From contig NC_092866.1 of NCBI RefSeq assembly GCF_032062135.1, forward strand, positions 26,389,188 through 26,453,187: a stretch of DNA of 64,000 bases. The letters are read 5' to 3'. Below the pieces are notes generated by a model. The model made no database searches, was not told the DNA's origin, and saw nothing but the letters and a program-made list of their open reading frames with translations. The first letter of the stretch is position 1. Each line of letters begins with the position of its first letter. Source of the stretch: Pyxicephalus adspersus. Lineage: Eukaryota > Chordata > Amphibia > Anura > Pyxicephalidae. Shown piece after piece: positions 47,123 to 59,901 of the stretch. A program made the translations under genes and the position numbers.

Positions 47123-48757
47123 TGCCCTCACTTCCCTTTAGGACAAAGAGTGATGGGAAATAACTTCAGCAATGGTGCTCACTAAAACAAAAATGCATCT
47201 TTGTACAGTGAAAAAAGGTTAGGAATTTGACAGTTTTAATATATGTATGCCCACTTTTCCCTCATCATAGACACTTTTTTGTCTTTAGGTCACAGGTTGC
47301 AGGTTATGTGGTAGGTGGGAGGTTAAGAATAAAACTTAATAATGGAGAATTTAGGACAAGGGTTAAGAGTTCAAGCAACAAATTAGATATTGGAGGAATC
47401 TACAGGATATGAAATGGCTTGTTCCAGTGAAAGCTGGAACCAGCCGCCAAGCTGTTGACCCCTGACCTAACATGAATAAAAGTGCAGGGAATGCATCATT
47501 TTTGAGTTTCCGGGTGTAATGGGAAATACAAATTACTCCGGCTTTTTTACATTAAAGTACATTTGTGATGTTTCCTTGTTTGGAGTGACAAAAAGTGATC
47601 CTCTTTGCAGAATTGTTTCAGCAATTTGTGTGCTGACAAGGGGGAGCAGCTGACTTGACAGCTCTGATACACAAACATTAGAAGAGGATGTTGTTGTTGG
47701 GTTAACTGCAATATGCTGATTATCTGCTGCAGTTTCCTGCCCAGATGCACAGGGAGGAAGTGTAACCCAAATTGTATCATAGTAGTTTGGGCGGTGAAAA
47801 GTTACAGAGAGGGGCTGTTCCATGTCACAACTGCTGGAAAGAGGTAAGAAGAGTGCTATTTTATTTTTCTGGGACACACACACTGAATTAAATGGACATT
47901 TTTCATAATGTGATATGTTTAGGTGTCACTTGTGATTTACCAGAGGTAGTTCAAATATTATTTTGTAAATGTGATTTTATAAATTTTCAAATATTTTTCT
48001 TTGTAAACAGTTTTTTGTGAGTTTTGTATTCATGTTTTTAAATCTTCACTAGCTCATATTGCAACAAATTGCTGAACACTTAAAATGCTATACGATTGTC
48101 TGTAATACTGCAATAATACTGTAATAATGCAATGGTTATCTCTGGATTTATAACTATTGATATTAATCACATTCCTGTGATTGTGTACAATTTCTGTGAA
48201 GTATTTGTGAATGCTCTTGCTTTGCATGAGAAACTTCCTCTGCCTTTCATACATTGCATAGAAAAGGAGATTTGTTTTTCTTATACACTTTAAATAACAA
48301 AGGAGATTTTTGCCTTCACATATACAACTCAACAGCAAAAGTACCTAACTGTTTGTTCTGATTACTTTACATGTTTTTATAAGTGATTCAAATGTTTGCA
48401 AAGTTAAAGTTCAGCTTTTCTAGTCTCTATGGATTAGGGAAATACATAGTATTTTCTGTAACCTTAAATGGCGAGAAACAATATTTTCCTTTCTCTAACT
48501 AAATAATCTCTCAAAGAGTAAATTATATTTTGGGAGGTGGTCTGTGCCCAAAGAGTGTTTTAGGTTTTTGCCAATGTAGAAAATTTAAAATATTGCTTTA
48601 ATTTTACATTTAAAATATATTTTCTAGAATTTATGTAAGCTATTTTTTTTTTTAATAAATCTTTAAACAGTTTTTTAATGACATTCAATTTGTTGACATT
48701 GCATATATGTACACAGTTTTTGTTTCCCAAGTAACTCAAAAAGTTCCAATTATAAAA
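47123..48757. other. Intergenic, no gene recognised
   Basis: AT-rich. Antisense frames of 77-116 codons at 47533-47883 show no family match. Confidence 0.45.
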
Positions 48758-48759
48758 TA

Positions 48760-49059
48760 CAGGTTGACAATCAAAAATCCGGCAACCTCCGTACCTGGGG
48801 AGGTCCGGCTTTTTGAAAATTCTGGATTTTTTTTATACTCACCTCCACACACAGACCAGCCTTCCTGTCGCAGCACCTGCCGACATCTGGCACAGCTCCA
48901 GGGACCAGGCAGCAGGGATGTCTCAACCTGTATTTAGTTTAACAAGCAAGACCTAATAGCTGTTTCTGCAGAACCACGCCATCAAAACATTAGTGGCCAA
49001 ACAGTGTATTGCAGTCCCTGTATTGAAATTGTGATCTGAAATTCATGTCGGGAAACTGT
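48760..49059. mobile_element. Tigger-like MITE, right end missing
   Basis: Begins with caggttgacaatcaaaaatc after a TA and is collinear with the complete copy at 61063-61393 (shared words gacatctggcacag, agcaagacctaa, agctgtttctg). It stops near ggaaactg without the right inverted repeat. Confidence 0.7.
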
Positions 49060-49165
49060 GTGCTCTTCATTTTGATTACATTCACATAAAGAGTGGTTGG
49101 TGATGCAACTGCAATACAGTGCACCGCAAAGCAAGCAGCATGCCCTGTAGTAGCTGCATTGTAGG

Positions 49166-49171
<6 letters not shown>

Positions 49172-49196
<25 letters not shown>
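49172..49196. repeat. (AT)n microsatellite
   Basis: Short AT run followed by a T-run and the end of the antisense L2-like LINE. Confidence 0.85.
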
Positions 49197-49197
<1 letters not shown>

Positions 49198-49202
49198 AAT
49201 AT

Positions 49203-50455
49203 TTTTTTTTTATGAGTTAAAAGAGTTTCGAGAATGAGACAAGGAAGACCATTCCAGAGAATTGGGGCAGCTCTAGAAAAGTCTTGTAGCCATGCGCCAA
49301 GGTTATGAGCGAGGAAGTCAGTTGTAAGTCATCAGAGGAGCGGAGAGAGCTGCTGGGGGAGTATTTTTTTACCAGGTCAGAAATATAAGTGGGACAAGAA
49401 CTGTGAGGGGATTGGAAGGCAAAGCACAGGAGCTTCAATTTGATTCTAAGGTGAAATAGAAGCCAGTGTAGAGAACTGCAAAGAGAAGCAGCAGAAAAGG
49501 AGCAGTGAAAAGGATTGATGAGTCTGGCTGCAGCGTTCATATTAGATTGTAGAGAAGAGAGTCGGGTTAGTGGAATACCAGAGAGGGGGAGAATACAGTA
49601 GTCCAGACAAGAGATGATAAGAGCATGTACAAGGAGTTTGTTGGTCTCTGGGGACAGGTAGGGGCGGATTTTGGAGATGTTGTGTAGGTGAAACTGGCAG
49701 GACCTGAATATGGGGGGTAGAGGGCAGAGTGAGAGGGCAGAATCAAAGAAGAGAGTAGACATCGTCCACAGTAACAGGGCTGAGGGAGGCCAGTGATGAT
49801 TTACAGGTGGAAGGAGTGAGTACGGTTGGAGTGGCTCGGTGGGCAGAGACATCATGTCTGATTTTGTCTGTTTTCCCCCTAAAGTAGGTGGCAATGTCTT
49901 GGGCAGAGAAGGATGTTGTGGGGGGAGCAGGTGTGGGGTTTAGGAGAGAGTCAATTGTTGATAAGAGGTTGCATGGATTGGAAGCTTGAAAGGAAATGAC
50001 AGCGAAGAAAAAATTTTGCTTGTTGACAGTGAGTTCAATGTTAAAGCTTTGTAGCTTGGCTTTGTAGTCCATGAAGTCAGAGCTGAGGCCAGATTTCTGC
50101 CACTCAGCTGCATGAACAGTCTTTTGTAGCTGTTTGGGGTGATTGTTGTGCCAGGGTCAGGGGCTGGCAGGACGGGGGTAGCAGAAGGGGGCAGAGGCAA
50201 CTTTATCCAGAGCCAAGGAAAGAGATTGGTTCAATCTCTTTCCTTGGCTGGGTGGCAGCTTCATCTGGGGAGGTGATTTTGGAGAGGGAAGGGGTTAGGG
50301 ATGCAAGGCAGTTTGATAATAGGTTGTGGTCAAGGTCACGAATATTTCCCTGCCATTGACCAGGTCTGGGATGTGGCACAGGGGGGCAAGTGTTCGATAG
50401 GTTAAAGGTGATAAGGTTGTGATCAGAAAGGGGAAATGGCCAGTTGTCCAAAATG
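49203..50455 (-). mobile_element. L2-like LINE, antisense, internally deleted
   Basis: On the - strand, 50451-50203 codes the endonuclease end with WPFPLSDHNLITFNLS; SDH is the catalytic box. 50072-49743 is the linker before the reverse transcriptase (SAQDIATYFRGKTDKIR). 49745-49217 codes the C-terminal domain with HNISKIRPYLSPETNKLLVH, ALIISCLDYCILPLSG and LSSLQSNMNAAARLI. The catalytic palm (YADD region) is absent, so a deletion near 49745 joined linker to C-terminus. Same family as 20110-21365. Confidence 0.8.
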
Positions 50456-50940
50456 CTGATTGAATTTTGTAATATACATACGTAAAAGGATCCTTACACC
50501 AGGTTGTTTGTGGAGCAATCCAACTTCGTAATTACACAAGGTGCTAGGCCTATTTAAAAGTAAGCGGCTTTTTGTTATGCAGGGATGTCACTTGTGATGT
50601 ACAGGTCCTTGGGCAGTGATCAACCTAAATTTTTAAAACTTTTTTTATGGCACTGCATTGTTTAAGCCAAAATATAAAAGTACCAACAGCGTAAAGACAA
50701 GGAAGACTCTGATTAGCTCCTAATTTGTTCTGGTTACATCACTGGGTCAAGGAGGAGCTTTCACTGTATCAGAGGTCTGATTAGTGGGTTTTACAGAGGA
50801 GGACCGTGGTGGATAAGGAATATTTGGGCTAAGGAAGACATAGAGCTGTGCTTGGTAAATGGGAATCTGTACTAAGGAGATGGGGATGCAAGAACTCTTT
50901 GGAAAAAAAGGGTAAGGAATGGGCTTAGGGAGAGGGATAA

Positions 50941-51480
50941 TTTTTGGTTGCACTTACCTGTGTATTATGGTTTCCTCACACAAATTAGCAAATGTGTGTG
51001 AGTGCTCAAACAAAGGAGTGGCCTTCCTGTCTGTGGCATACTGTGTACTGTAAAAAACAAAGTTACTTTACTTTACTGTTTAACATCTTTATAAATGGTA
51101 GTTTGGGATTAAAAGTACCGTTTCTGTGTTTGCAGATGAAACCAAACTATGTAATAGAATTAAATCCATAAAGGATGTCTATAATCTACAAGCAGACCTG
51201 GATGTACTGTTTGGTTGGGCAGCCAAGTGGCAAATAACATTTAATATTGAGAAGTGTAAAGTTGTGCACCTGGGCGCTAATAACATGCGTGGTTGATACT
51301 GTCTAGGGGGAATACATTTGGGGTCAGAAATGGAAAAGGATCTGGGGGTTCTGGTAGATCATAGACTTAATAACAACATGCAATGCCAAGCTGCAATATC
51401 TAAAGCTAGTAATGTACTTCCTTGTATTAAAAGAGGAATAGACTGCAGAGATGGAGACATAATCCTGTCCCTGTACAAAG
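50941..51480 (+). repeat. 540-bp tandem duplication, copy 1
   Basis: Matches copy 2 at a constant offset of 540. I saw three differences: 51098, 51140 and 51249. The one at 51140 changes FADD to FADE. Confidence 0.93.
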
Positions 51481-52020
51481 TTTTTGGTTGCACTTACCTG
51501 TGTATTATGGTTTCCTCACACAAATTAGCAAATGTGTGTGAGTGCTCAAACAAAGGAGTGGCCTTCCTGTCTGTGGCATACTGTGTACTGTAAAAAACAA
51601 AGTTACTTTACTTTACTGTTTAACATCTTTATAAATGATAGTTTGGGATTAAAAGTACCGTTTCTGTGTTTGCAGATGACACCAAACTATGTAATAGAAT
51701 TAAATCCATAAAGGATGTCTATAATCTACAAGCAGACCTGGATGTACTGTTTGGTTGGGCAGCCAAGTGGCAAATAACATTTAATATTAAGAAGTGTAAA
51801 GTTGTGCACCTGGGCGCTAATAACATGCGTGGTTGATACTGTCTAGGGGGAATACATTTGGGGTCAGAAATGGAAAAGGATCTGGGGGTTCTGGTAGATC
51901 ATAGACTTAATAACAACATGCAATGCCAAGCTGCAATATCTAAAGCTAGTAATGTACTTCCTTGTATTAAAAGAGGAATAGACTGCAGAGATGGAGACAT
52001 AATCCTGTCCCTGTACAAAG
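51481..52020 (+). repeat. 540-bp tandem duplication, copy 2
   Basis: Second unit; runs on into the rest of the reverse transcriptase after ctgtacaaag. Confidence 0.93.
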
Positions 52021-52759
52021 AATTGGTCAGACCACATCTGGAATATGCAGTCCAGTTTTGGGCACCAGTTCACAAAAAGGACATTATGGAATTGGAGAGG
52101 GTGCAGAGAAGGGCAACTAAACTAATAAAAGGAATGGAGGAGCCCAGCTACGAGGAGAGATTAGCTGAACTGAATCTATTCATCCTTGAGAAGAGACGTT
52201 TAAGGGGGGATATGATCACCCTGTATAAATAAAAAAAAGGGTCCATATAGAGAACTCTCTTCCCAATTATTCACTTTGAGATCATTACAAAGAACAAGAG
52301 GGCACTCTTTGCGTCTGGAGCAAAAGAAGTTTAAGCTCCAGATAAGGAAAGGATTCTTCACTGTAAGGCCTGTGAAAATGTAGAATCGGCTCCCTTAGGA
52401 ACTACTATAGTTTCAGCAACTACTATAGATTGTTTTAAGAAAAAGCTGGATGTTTTTCTAGAAGCACAGAATATAACTGGGTATTAAGGCTTTGAAGTAA
52501 AAATACCAGTGACTGTTGATCCAGGGAACATCCGGTTACCTCATGGAATCAGGAAGGAATTTTTTTCCCCTGTTGAAGCAAATTGTACTAGGGTTTTTTT
52601 CGCCTTCCTCTGGACCAACTATGTCTTTTTATTTAGGATTTTATATCTGGCATATGTTTATTTCTGGCATATGTTTTATTTTAGTGGTTGAACTTAATGG
52701 ACTTGTATTTTTTCAACCTGACCTACTATGTAACTATGTAAAGAAATTGATAAACTAAA

Positions 52760-53487
52760 AAGTGTATCATAGCAGTCTTTCCTAACTATTTGGATAATAC
52801 TTTCCTTTATTAATATTTTCCTCTTGGACCAGCGTTTCTCTACATTTTTTCATATGGGTAAGCCCTTGGAATAATTTTCAGGTCTTTAGGGAACCCCTGC
52901 TATAACTACTATATCCTTAGCTTACTGTAAAATAATATGGTGATCAGTAGGAAGACTACCTGTTACATTGTTAGCCAGTGTGAGGATTGTCACCCCTATA
53001 GATAGCCAAAAAGATCATTGGGGAGGGAGGGTCACCTAAACTGACCTGAGAGGTACAGATTGCTCATTTACTCAAAGATCCCCTAGCAACCTGCGGATGA
53101 ACCCTGGATTAGAAACACTATTTTAGACTGTTAGTTTATGATTCAGAATATTCAATAAGTAAAGCGGTACTAATAGTCTGTAGCATCATATTAGAGTTTT
53201 TTCTAGATTAAGCTAATTAAAAAATAGTGTCACCTTAATATATGTAACATCACAAAGCTGCAATTTAACTTTCAAGGTTCCAATGATGTCCCTAAGCCTT
53301 TCAAAATAAAATTAAAATAATACTTGCACAGACCGCCTTGTTGATTGCTGTCCCTGAATCGCTGGAAAGCAGACCTTTATCTTCATGGATGATCACTATC
53401 TTAACCTAAAGAACCTAAAGCATCTTGAAATAATTTCCTCCTTTATTGTTACAAATGTAGCTGCCAATACCTACTGTCAGTTTGATG
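52760..53487. other. Intergenic, no feature named
   Basis: Reads like old interspersed repeat debris around 52810-53120 (gtttctctacattttttcat, cttggaataattttcagg), but the class is unclear. Confidence 0.35.
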
Positions 53488-53495
53488 GTTTGGAT

Positions 53496-53783
53496 CAGCG
53501 GTGGCTGTTGGGTCCGCGGCCCTGATCGGTGCACCCCTGAGCGGGGTCAGGAAAAGGACCCCGCCTGGGGGGCGCACGGGCCAGAGCCGTGGACCACGTC
53601 CCCCGAGCAGTTCCTAGGTTCCCAGATCTGAGCCTGCGGTGGGAGAGTGGGTGGGGTTATGACAGTATGATGTCACTATGGGGAGGTTTCTCCTCTTTGA
53701 TTGACAACCGGCTCCCCGCACATGCACAGTCAGCAGCCGGTAATTGCAGCTGTCCGCGGGACCAAAAAGGTTGGCGACAGCTG
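53496..53783. mobile_element. hAT-type MITE with 8-bp target duplication
   Basis: 288 bp, GC-rich, with ends cagcggtggctgttgg and (reverse complement of the right end) cagctgtcgccaaccttttt. Flanking octamers gtttggat (53488-53495) and gcttagat (53784-53791) match in six of eight positions, as expected for an aged hAT duplication. No transposase frame. A truncated relative is at 30450-30590. Confidence 0.75.
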
Positions 53784-53791
53784 GCTTAGAT

Positions 53792-56120
53792 AATGCTCTA
53801 AATCAAAGCTTCTCTTAGCAGATAACCCAGCTATGATTGGCAAGCAGCTGTTCCCTGGCACTGTCTCATAGAATGCAATAAAACATGTTTCACTCTGCAG
53901 CTGGCTGAGAAAATATGTAGCTGATTTGTGTTTTTTGATTTACATATAAGTTGCTAAAGAAACTCTGAAAACATCAAACTTTAGTTTTGTTTTTAGCACT
54001 TATGGACATTAGGTGTGCTTTACATGGCCCCAGATACAAAATACTCTGGACGTGTATAGTATGCCCAGCCCCTCCTCCTTTCCCACAACTTTTGGGCTGC
54101 TCTCCAGTTCTTAAATGTGTTTAAGAACTTTTGCTCTAGTGAACTGACCCCATTATACCAAAGAAGAAAAATGAGGACCACACCAAAACATAAAGATTAA
54201 AATTACATCATTATTATCATATGTAGGTACATAATGCTATTGCATAAAACACACTAAGCATTTCATATTTCCAAAAAGCTATCTAGGACCTGAATCTACT
54301 TGTTTGGATGCTGTTAAGAACTAAGTAATCATGTAAATCCTAGTGCCTGCAGGTCTAAATATTGCTTACAAATGGCCGCAATCTGTCTCAGCTGTGGCCT
54401 GTTACTCTTGATTTGCTACAAAGTTACATTGTTGCATTTTTTGTTTCAGAGATTAAGTAAATGAACCCCCCTTGGGCTGCACAGAGGACTATTAGCCTAA
54501 TTTGAACTAAACTTTGCTTATGATAAAACATTATTTACCATAAGCAGCTAAATTTGTTGACTGATTAGCTAGCTCTGCTTTGCAGTCCAGAAAAGGTGAA
54601 GGTATAAAAAAGTAAGTTCTGCTTCTAATCTTCAACACTAAATGTCTGGCGGGGAAAGTTGATAACAAAACTCATCATGGAGTGGCAGCCAGGATGAGAG
54701 AAGTGCATCTGGCATGTAAGGATGATGATGACATTACAGATGAGGAAACATTCTACATTCCCCTGAATGCCTTTCCTCTTGAATCTTACTACTGATGGTT
54801 TTGATCATAATGATTTTATGTTTTTTTCCTTTTTTGCTTAGTAGAAATAATGTTAGTTCTCTTTGTAGGTTTCACATTCCAAACCTGCATTGAATTCTAG
54901 CAAACAAATGACAATGTTTGTGCAAAGGTTGGTTTTATTTATTTTGGCATCATTCCTATTGGTTAGTTACATTAACAACCTGACAAATGCTAGTCACATT
55001 GCTGGTATATAAAGTGAACAGCCTTTACATTTTTAAAAGTGGTACTGCTAAGATCCGCTACCTACCTAATTGCAGGTTTTTTAAATACATTTACCTGTCC
55101 CTGTTCCATTGTGGGTGGTGCTATCTTTTTCCTTTCCTTTTCTGGGTTGTTGAACTTTGGCCATCTTGATTGGCCATGCCAGGATGATGTAATTCAAACC
55201 CGGAGGTTTGCCTGGATACCCAAGCAAGTCTCAGCATCCTGCACTGTGCTGAGCATAAAACATGCTATCCTAAAAATTAATAATTATCCCAGAAAACTTT
55301 TAGATTGAAGCAGAATATATTATTTTAAAGGTATGAACTGATTTCAGTTGAAGATGGTAGGCAGATAAATGCTTCATTCAAACTCTTTAGGTGTTACCTG
55401 AATTTAGTCAATTTGGTAGTTATATTATTCTAGGAAGTGGTCATTACTTTGAAATGGAGATATGTAGAAGCCATGTATAAAGCCTCCGAGGCAAAATAAA
55501 CCGGTTTTAGGACGACACAGCTCACCACAAGGTATCTGAACTTTATCTGTAATGTTAGTTTATTGGCTTCTGTAGATTTGGCTCTTTTACATGTATTATC
55601 AACAATGATTTTACCTGGCTTCAAGTGACCTTTCTCAATTAATATTAAAGTAACCATAGCTAATCCTTTATTTTAAATACCTTCTTCAAGAGAAGACCGA
55701 GGGCTTTTATTTACTTAGCTACTTAGCCTCTCCCCCATGCCACCGTTCTTTAATGGTATAATAGATGTCATATAAAGTTACAGTGTGTAGTGCGGACAAG
55801 GCATCTAACACACCTTAAAATGTTATTCTTTTTTCAGTATAGTTCAAAAGAATGAAGATCACCCCACCAAGGTCATGGCTTGGGAGAAGGGGGTTGATGA
55901 ACAATTGCTCTGCACCCCTATGTCCCTAAAGGCCATCTACATGCCAATAGGTTTAACTAAACTTAAAGGTTTTCACACACAATTTCTCCATTTTTGCCTA
56001 TATTTTGGTAAATACATGATGTCACTGTGGAATCTGTTGGGTTGATTTACACCTAAGGCAGGACTTAAATGATTTTAGAACCTGCTAAGAATCAGGTGAT
56101 TTTTTTTATTAGGTCCTAAT
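53792..56120. other. Intergenic, mostly unassigned
   Basis: 55110-55260 is a repeat shared with 14440-14560. Elsewhere AT-rich DNA with no recognised gene; frames at 54987-55308 and 55430-55657 are without family match. Confidence 0.4.
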
Positions 56121-56189
56121 ATGTACAAACTTGGAATTGAAACAGGATGTGCTGTCTTTTCACATGACTCTACATTTTCTATTCCACAC

Positions 56190-56480
56190 ATCCTGATTCT
56201 ATGTGATGTTTTGTTTATTAATATTTTTTTGTACCATCGCATTCAGTACACTGCTGTATGTTCCCTATTGCACACTGCCTCATTCCACTTGTTGTTTTGT
56301 ACATCCCTCTTCCACACCACTGCCTAATTCTACATGCTTTGCTGTTCCACACAACCTCATTTTGCATACTTTGTTTTACATTTCCTGTTCAAAACTTCTC
56401 ATTCTACATGGTGTGTGGTACATTCCCTACTCTACATCACCTCATTCTACATGCTGTTTTGTACATTGGCTCAACCATAC
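56190..56480 (+). repeat. Diverged minisatellite, unit about 43 bp
   Basis: Imperfect repeats of a unit like cctcattctacatgctgttt followed by tgtacattccct and ccacac. Unit starts can be placed near 56281, 56326, 56358, 56400 and 56443, with less clear units before. Spacing is 32-45, most near 43. Confidence 0.7.
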
Positions 56481-56800
56481 TAAATCATTTAGTGTGCTGC
56501 TAGCCTGGACCCTGTAATTGGCCCAGTTGGTTGTGTTTTCCCCCTGGGCCAGTTTTAGGGCAGGGCAAACTAGGCAACTCATCAGAACCCCCACATTTCC
56601 AAGGATCTAATTGGCAGCATGACAGAAAAATGCAGGTATCTTGAATGCTGTGCATTTAGGGCTCCCACTTCATATTGGCATTTGGTCTAAAACCACCTTT
56701 GTTCCTGTTCAGGCTAAACATTCCCTGTTGTTCCCTGAATCAAACCACCAAAGTCTGGAAAATTACACCAGGAGCCAACGGTGCATCTGGGATTCCTATA

Positions 56801-56910
56801 CAGTGGTACCTTGGTATAAGTCCTTAATCTGTTCCAGATCCTTCGACTTATACCAAACAAATTTTTCCTATAAGAAATAAAAGGAAAACGATTAATCCGT
56901 TCCTATGAAA
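56801..56910 (+). mobile_element. Tigger/pogo-like element end
   Basis: Starts cagtggtaccttggtataag directly after a TA, and contains internal repeats of the same words (ccttcgacttatacca). No right terminal repeat found, so it is truncated or the end has decayed. Confidence 0.5.
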
Positions 56911-58973
56911 AAAAATCCTATTGTTATTGGCATATTATACATTGATTGGGCTGTATGAAATATTTAAATTTAAACACTGATTAATACTAAAGTACATAAT
57001 TACAAAAGCAATTAGATGAAATAAATGAAAATTTAACCTCCCTTTACCTTACTGAGAAGACTTGAGTGCCTACTAGGATGGTGCTGAGAAGGGAGGAGGA
57101 GGAGATGTTCCGTAATTCACAGAGAGTTATAGCGCAGGTTGTTCACGGAATGGTAGCAACTGGCGTACTGACGCTCGTGGGCAGTTGTAGCTTTGACAAA
57201 AGTCACTAATTTTCTGATGCCATATCTCTTAGCAGTTACTGCACTTTTTATCTTGTGTCTCTTTCCTAATAAAGGAGAAAGATAGCTACAACTCTTTTTT
57301 TCACACCTTTGTAAACCTGTTTCTCAACCAAGTCTTCCTTCTCAAATCCTTTTGTGTAAAACAACTTGGAGGTATTTGTTTCCCAATACTGGGGGCCTTT
57401 ATTATTAAGATAATTTAATCCTGATGCCAAAGTATTGTTCACGCTGGAATTCCAACTGATAATAGATACAGTACACCCTTCTTGGTAATAGCCCTTTTGC
57501 CATAATAAACCCCAGTAATCCATGTCCTTTTAATGCCTTCCACTGTGTAGTGATATTTTTCTTATGTCCCTGTCTTAGAGGGTGGCCCTTATTTTAAGTT
57601 GGCTTGGAAGGTATCTTTAATGGAAGGTGTCTTTTCTTATGTTTCATAAGACCAAGGTTATTCTGAGGTTTCCATCACATTCTCATCAGAAAATCAAATG
57701 TTGATCTACACATGCTTAGTATGTGGTATTGGCTGTAAGCTTTTACAGTAGATCTGATCTGATGATCTCACTGTTTGTAGTCACAGATGATGCCCACAAA
57801 AGGCTCACTCGCCAGCAGTCTAACAATTATTATTGGATTTACCAAATGATTTGTCAGGGCTAATACTTTAGAAGTTGGCATCTTTCATTTCCTTCTTTCT
57901 TCTGCCCACTCTTTACAGTCATGTAAAAAAGTAATATAAATAGTTGAGTTTTCTTAGCATGTTTAAACAAGCAAACATTAGATATTCTTTTGCACAGATA
58001 AGGGTGGTTTACCAATGACACATACAGTTGACACAGTCGATTCACTCTTATAAAATAAATGAACAAAATGCAGTTCTGTCATGTGGAAAAAAAAGTTAAT
58101 TTGCCAGCACTTCAAATGTATTAAATTGGAATCAGGTGTTCCATATTATTTTCCAGTAATAGGAACCTCATTAGGGAGTATGCTGGTGAAACATTTCTTA
58201 TTTAAACCTCAAATATGGACAGTGTGATGTTCTGCTATTAATGTGTTTGGTGTCATTATGCAAAAATTAAATAACATTAATACCCCCCCCCAAAAAAAAA
58301 AGACTGTAGATGAGTCTAGCTATAGGCTGAAAAACATACCAAATTATTCACTCCAATATGTATTCCAGTGTAGGGGAATTATGTACAAGTGGTGACAATT
58401 TCAAATGACTGCTAATCTGTCCAGGACTAGCCTACCCTGCAAATTCAGGTCAAGAGCTAATTGATACTTAAACACGTCTCCAAGAACCCTCCAATCATAT
58501 TGCAGGATTTGCAGGCAACTCCAAGCACCAAATACATTTACATAGTAGGTATGACAGGAATAAGCCTTGGGTGTTCAAAATGAACTTCAGAGCTACATTT
58601 TGTTTTGGAAAATACTGTGCAGACAAATTATAGAAAAAAGCCAGGTATAGACTAGGCATCCTTGAACATTTTTGTGTTAGATTAAAGTGTGCTTGATGAG
58701 AGTTTAGGTTTAAGTGTATATAGATCTTTCAATAACTAAATATTATATTCATCCAATGCACACTAGCAAATACAGGAATAAATGGTGTATGGTTTAAAAA
58801 AAGGCCTAATCAAAAGCCCTGATATAAATGTCATTTAAAAGTTGTAGGGGACTTAATATAGGCTGGTAATTGTAGGCAACCCACAAACTAGAGCATTTTT
58901 GCATGGAGTAATGCAGTAAAAAGGGAAAGTACCAAATACCTGTCGAGTCAAGGTTGTTTTTTTTTTTTTTTTT
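56911..58973. other. Intergenic, no gene recognised
   Basis: AT-rich. A C-run beside an A-run lies near 58282-58301 and a T-run ends at the gap edge (58955-58973). Confidence 0.45.
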
Positions 58974-59496
58974 NNNNNNNNNNNNNNNNNNNNNNNNNNN
59001 NNNNNNNNNNNNNNNNNNNNNNNNNNNNNNNNNNNNNNNNNNNNNNNNNNNNNNNNNNNNNNNNNNNNNNNNNNNNNNNNNNNNNNNNNNNNNNNNNNNN
59101 NNNNNNNNNNNNNNNNNNNNNNNNNNNNNNNNNNNNNNNNNNNNNNNNNNNNNNNNNNNNNNNNNNNNNNNNNNNNNNNNNNNNNNNNNNNNNNNNNNNN
59201 NNNNNNNNNNNNNNNNNNNNNNNNNNNNNNNNNNNNNNNNNNNNNNNNNNNNNNNNNNNNNNNNNNNNNNNNNNNNNNNNNNNNNNNNNNNNNNNNNNNN
59301 NNNNNNNNNNNNNNNNNNNNNNNNNNNNNNNNNNNNNNNNNNNNNNNNNNNNNNNNNNNNNNNNNNNNNNNNNNNNNNNNNNNNNNNNNNNNNNNNNNNN
59401 NNNNNNNNNNNNNNNNNNNNNNNNNNNNNNNNNNNNNNNNNNNNNNNNNNNNNNNNNNNNNNNNNNNNNNNNNNNNNNNNNNNNNNNNNNNNNNNN
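58974..59496. other. Assembly gap (523 N)
   Basis: Unknown bases flanked on the left by a T-run of about 20. Frames reported across it are artefacts. Confidence 0.99.
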
Positions 59497-59901
59497 GACA
59501 GGTCAAGAACACATACTATAGCTACGCTAAGGCTGCAAGAGCAATCAGGGGAGCGGAGCTGTCAGCTACACTTGCAGAATCTTGCAGTTCTACACAGTCA
59601 AGAAAATAACCTGAATTTCCCCCCCATAGACTTAAATGGTGTTCAAATTCGGCGTTCGATCACACAAAAAATGTCAGGCTTTCCCATCGAATAGCCACCG
59701 AATCGAACACTGAGCTATTCGACCAACACTAGTCAGGAACATAGAGATTGTTGCTCCGAAGAATTAGAAATTGATCTTAACTGACAGCTTCTTCACTGCA
59801 CTAGGGCCATGTGTTTATGAGCAGAAATCAACACAGCATGTATTCTGTTGCTGTTTGTTTCCCCTATCGGAGCTCTACCTGCCGAGTCTATGGATATTTT
59901 G
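59497..59901. repeat. Probable repeat debris after the gap
   Basis: 59600-59735 (ccccccatagacttaaatgg, ttcgatcac, ccgaatcgaacactgagc) has the look of a frog DNA-element end, but class and limits were not determined. Confidence 0.35.

Larger units (their letters stand above)
50941..52740 (+). mobile_element. CR1-clade LINE, 3' half
   Basis: Codes the end of a CR1 reverse transcriptase. The second copy of the tandem block has FADDTKLCNRIKSIKDVYNL at about 51674-51733, then KWQITFNIKKCKVVHLGANN. 51858-52232 reads SEMEKDLGVLVDHRLNNNMQ, ELVRPHLEYAVQFWAPVHKK and ERVQRRATKLIKGMEEPSYE. Then come the 3' UTR (ggaatcaggaaggaattttt) and the frog LINE tail ending catatgtaactatgta-type words. The 5' part (endonuclease) is missing, typical of LINE truncation. 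Confidence 0.85.

Noticed and set aside
58853..59694. Long frames of 219 and 246 codons across the N run
   Set aside because: They consist mostly of unknown bases; no coding claim can be made.
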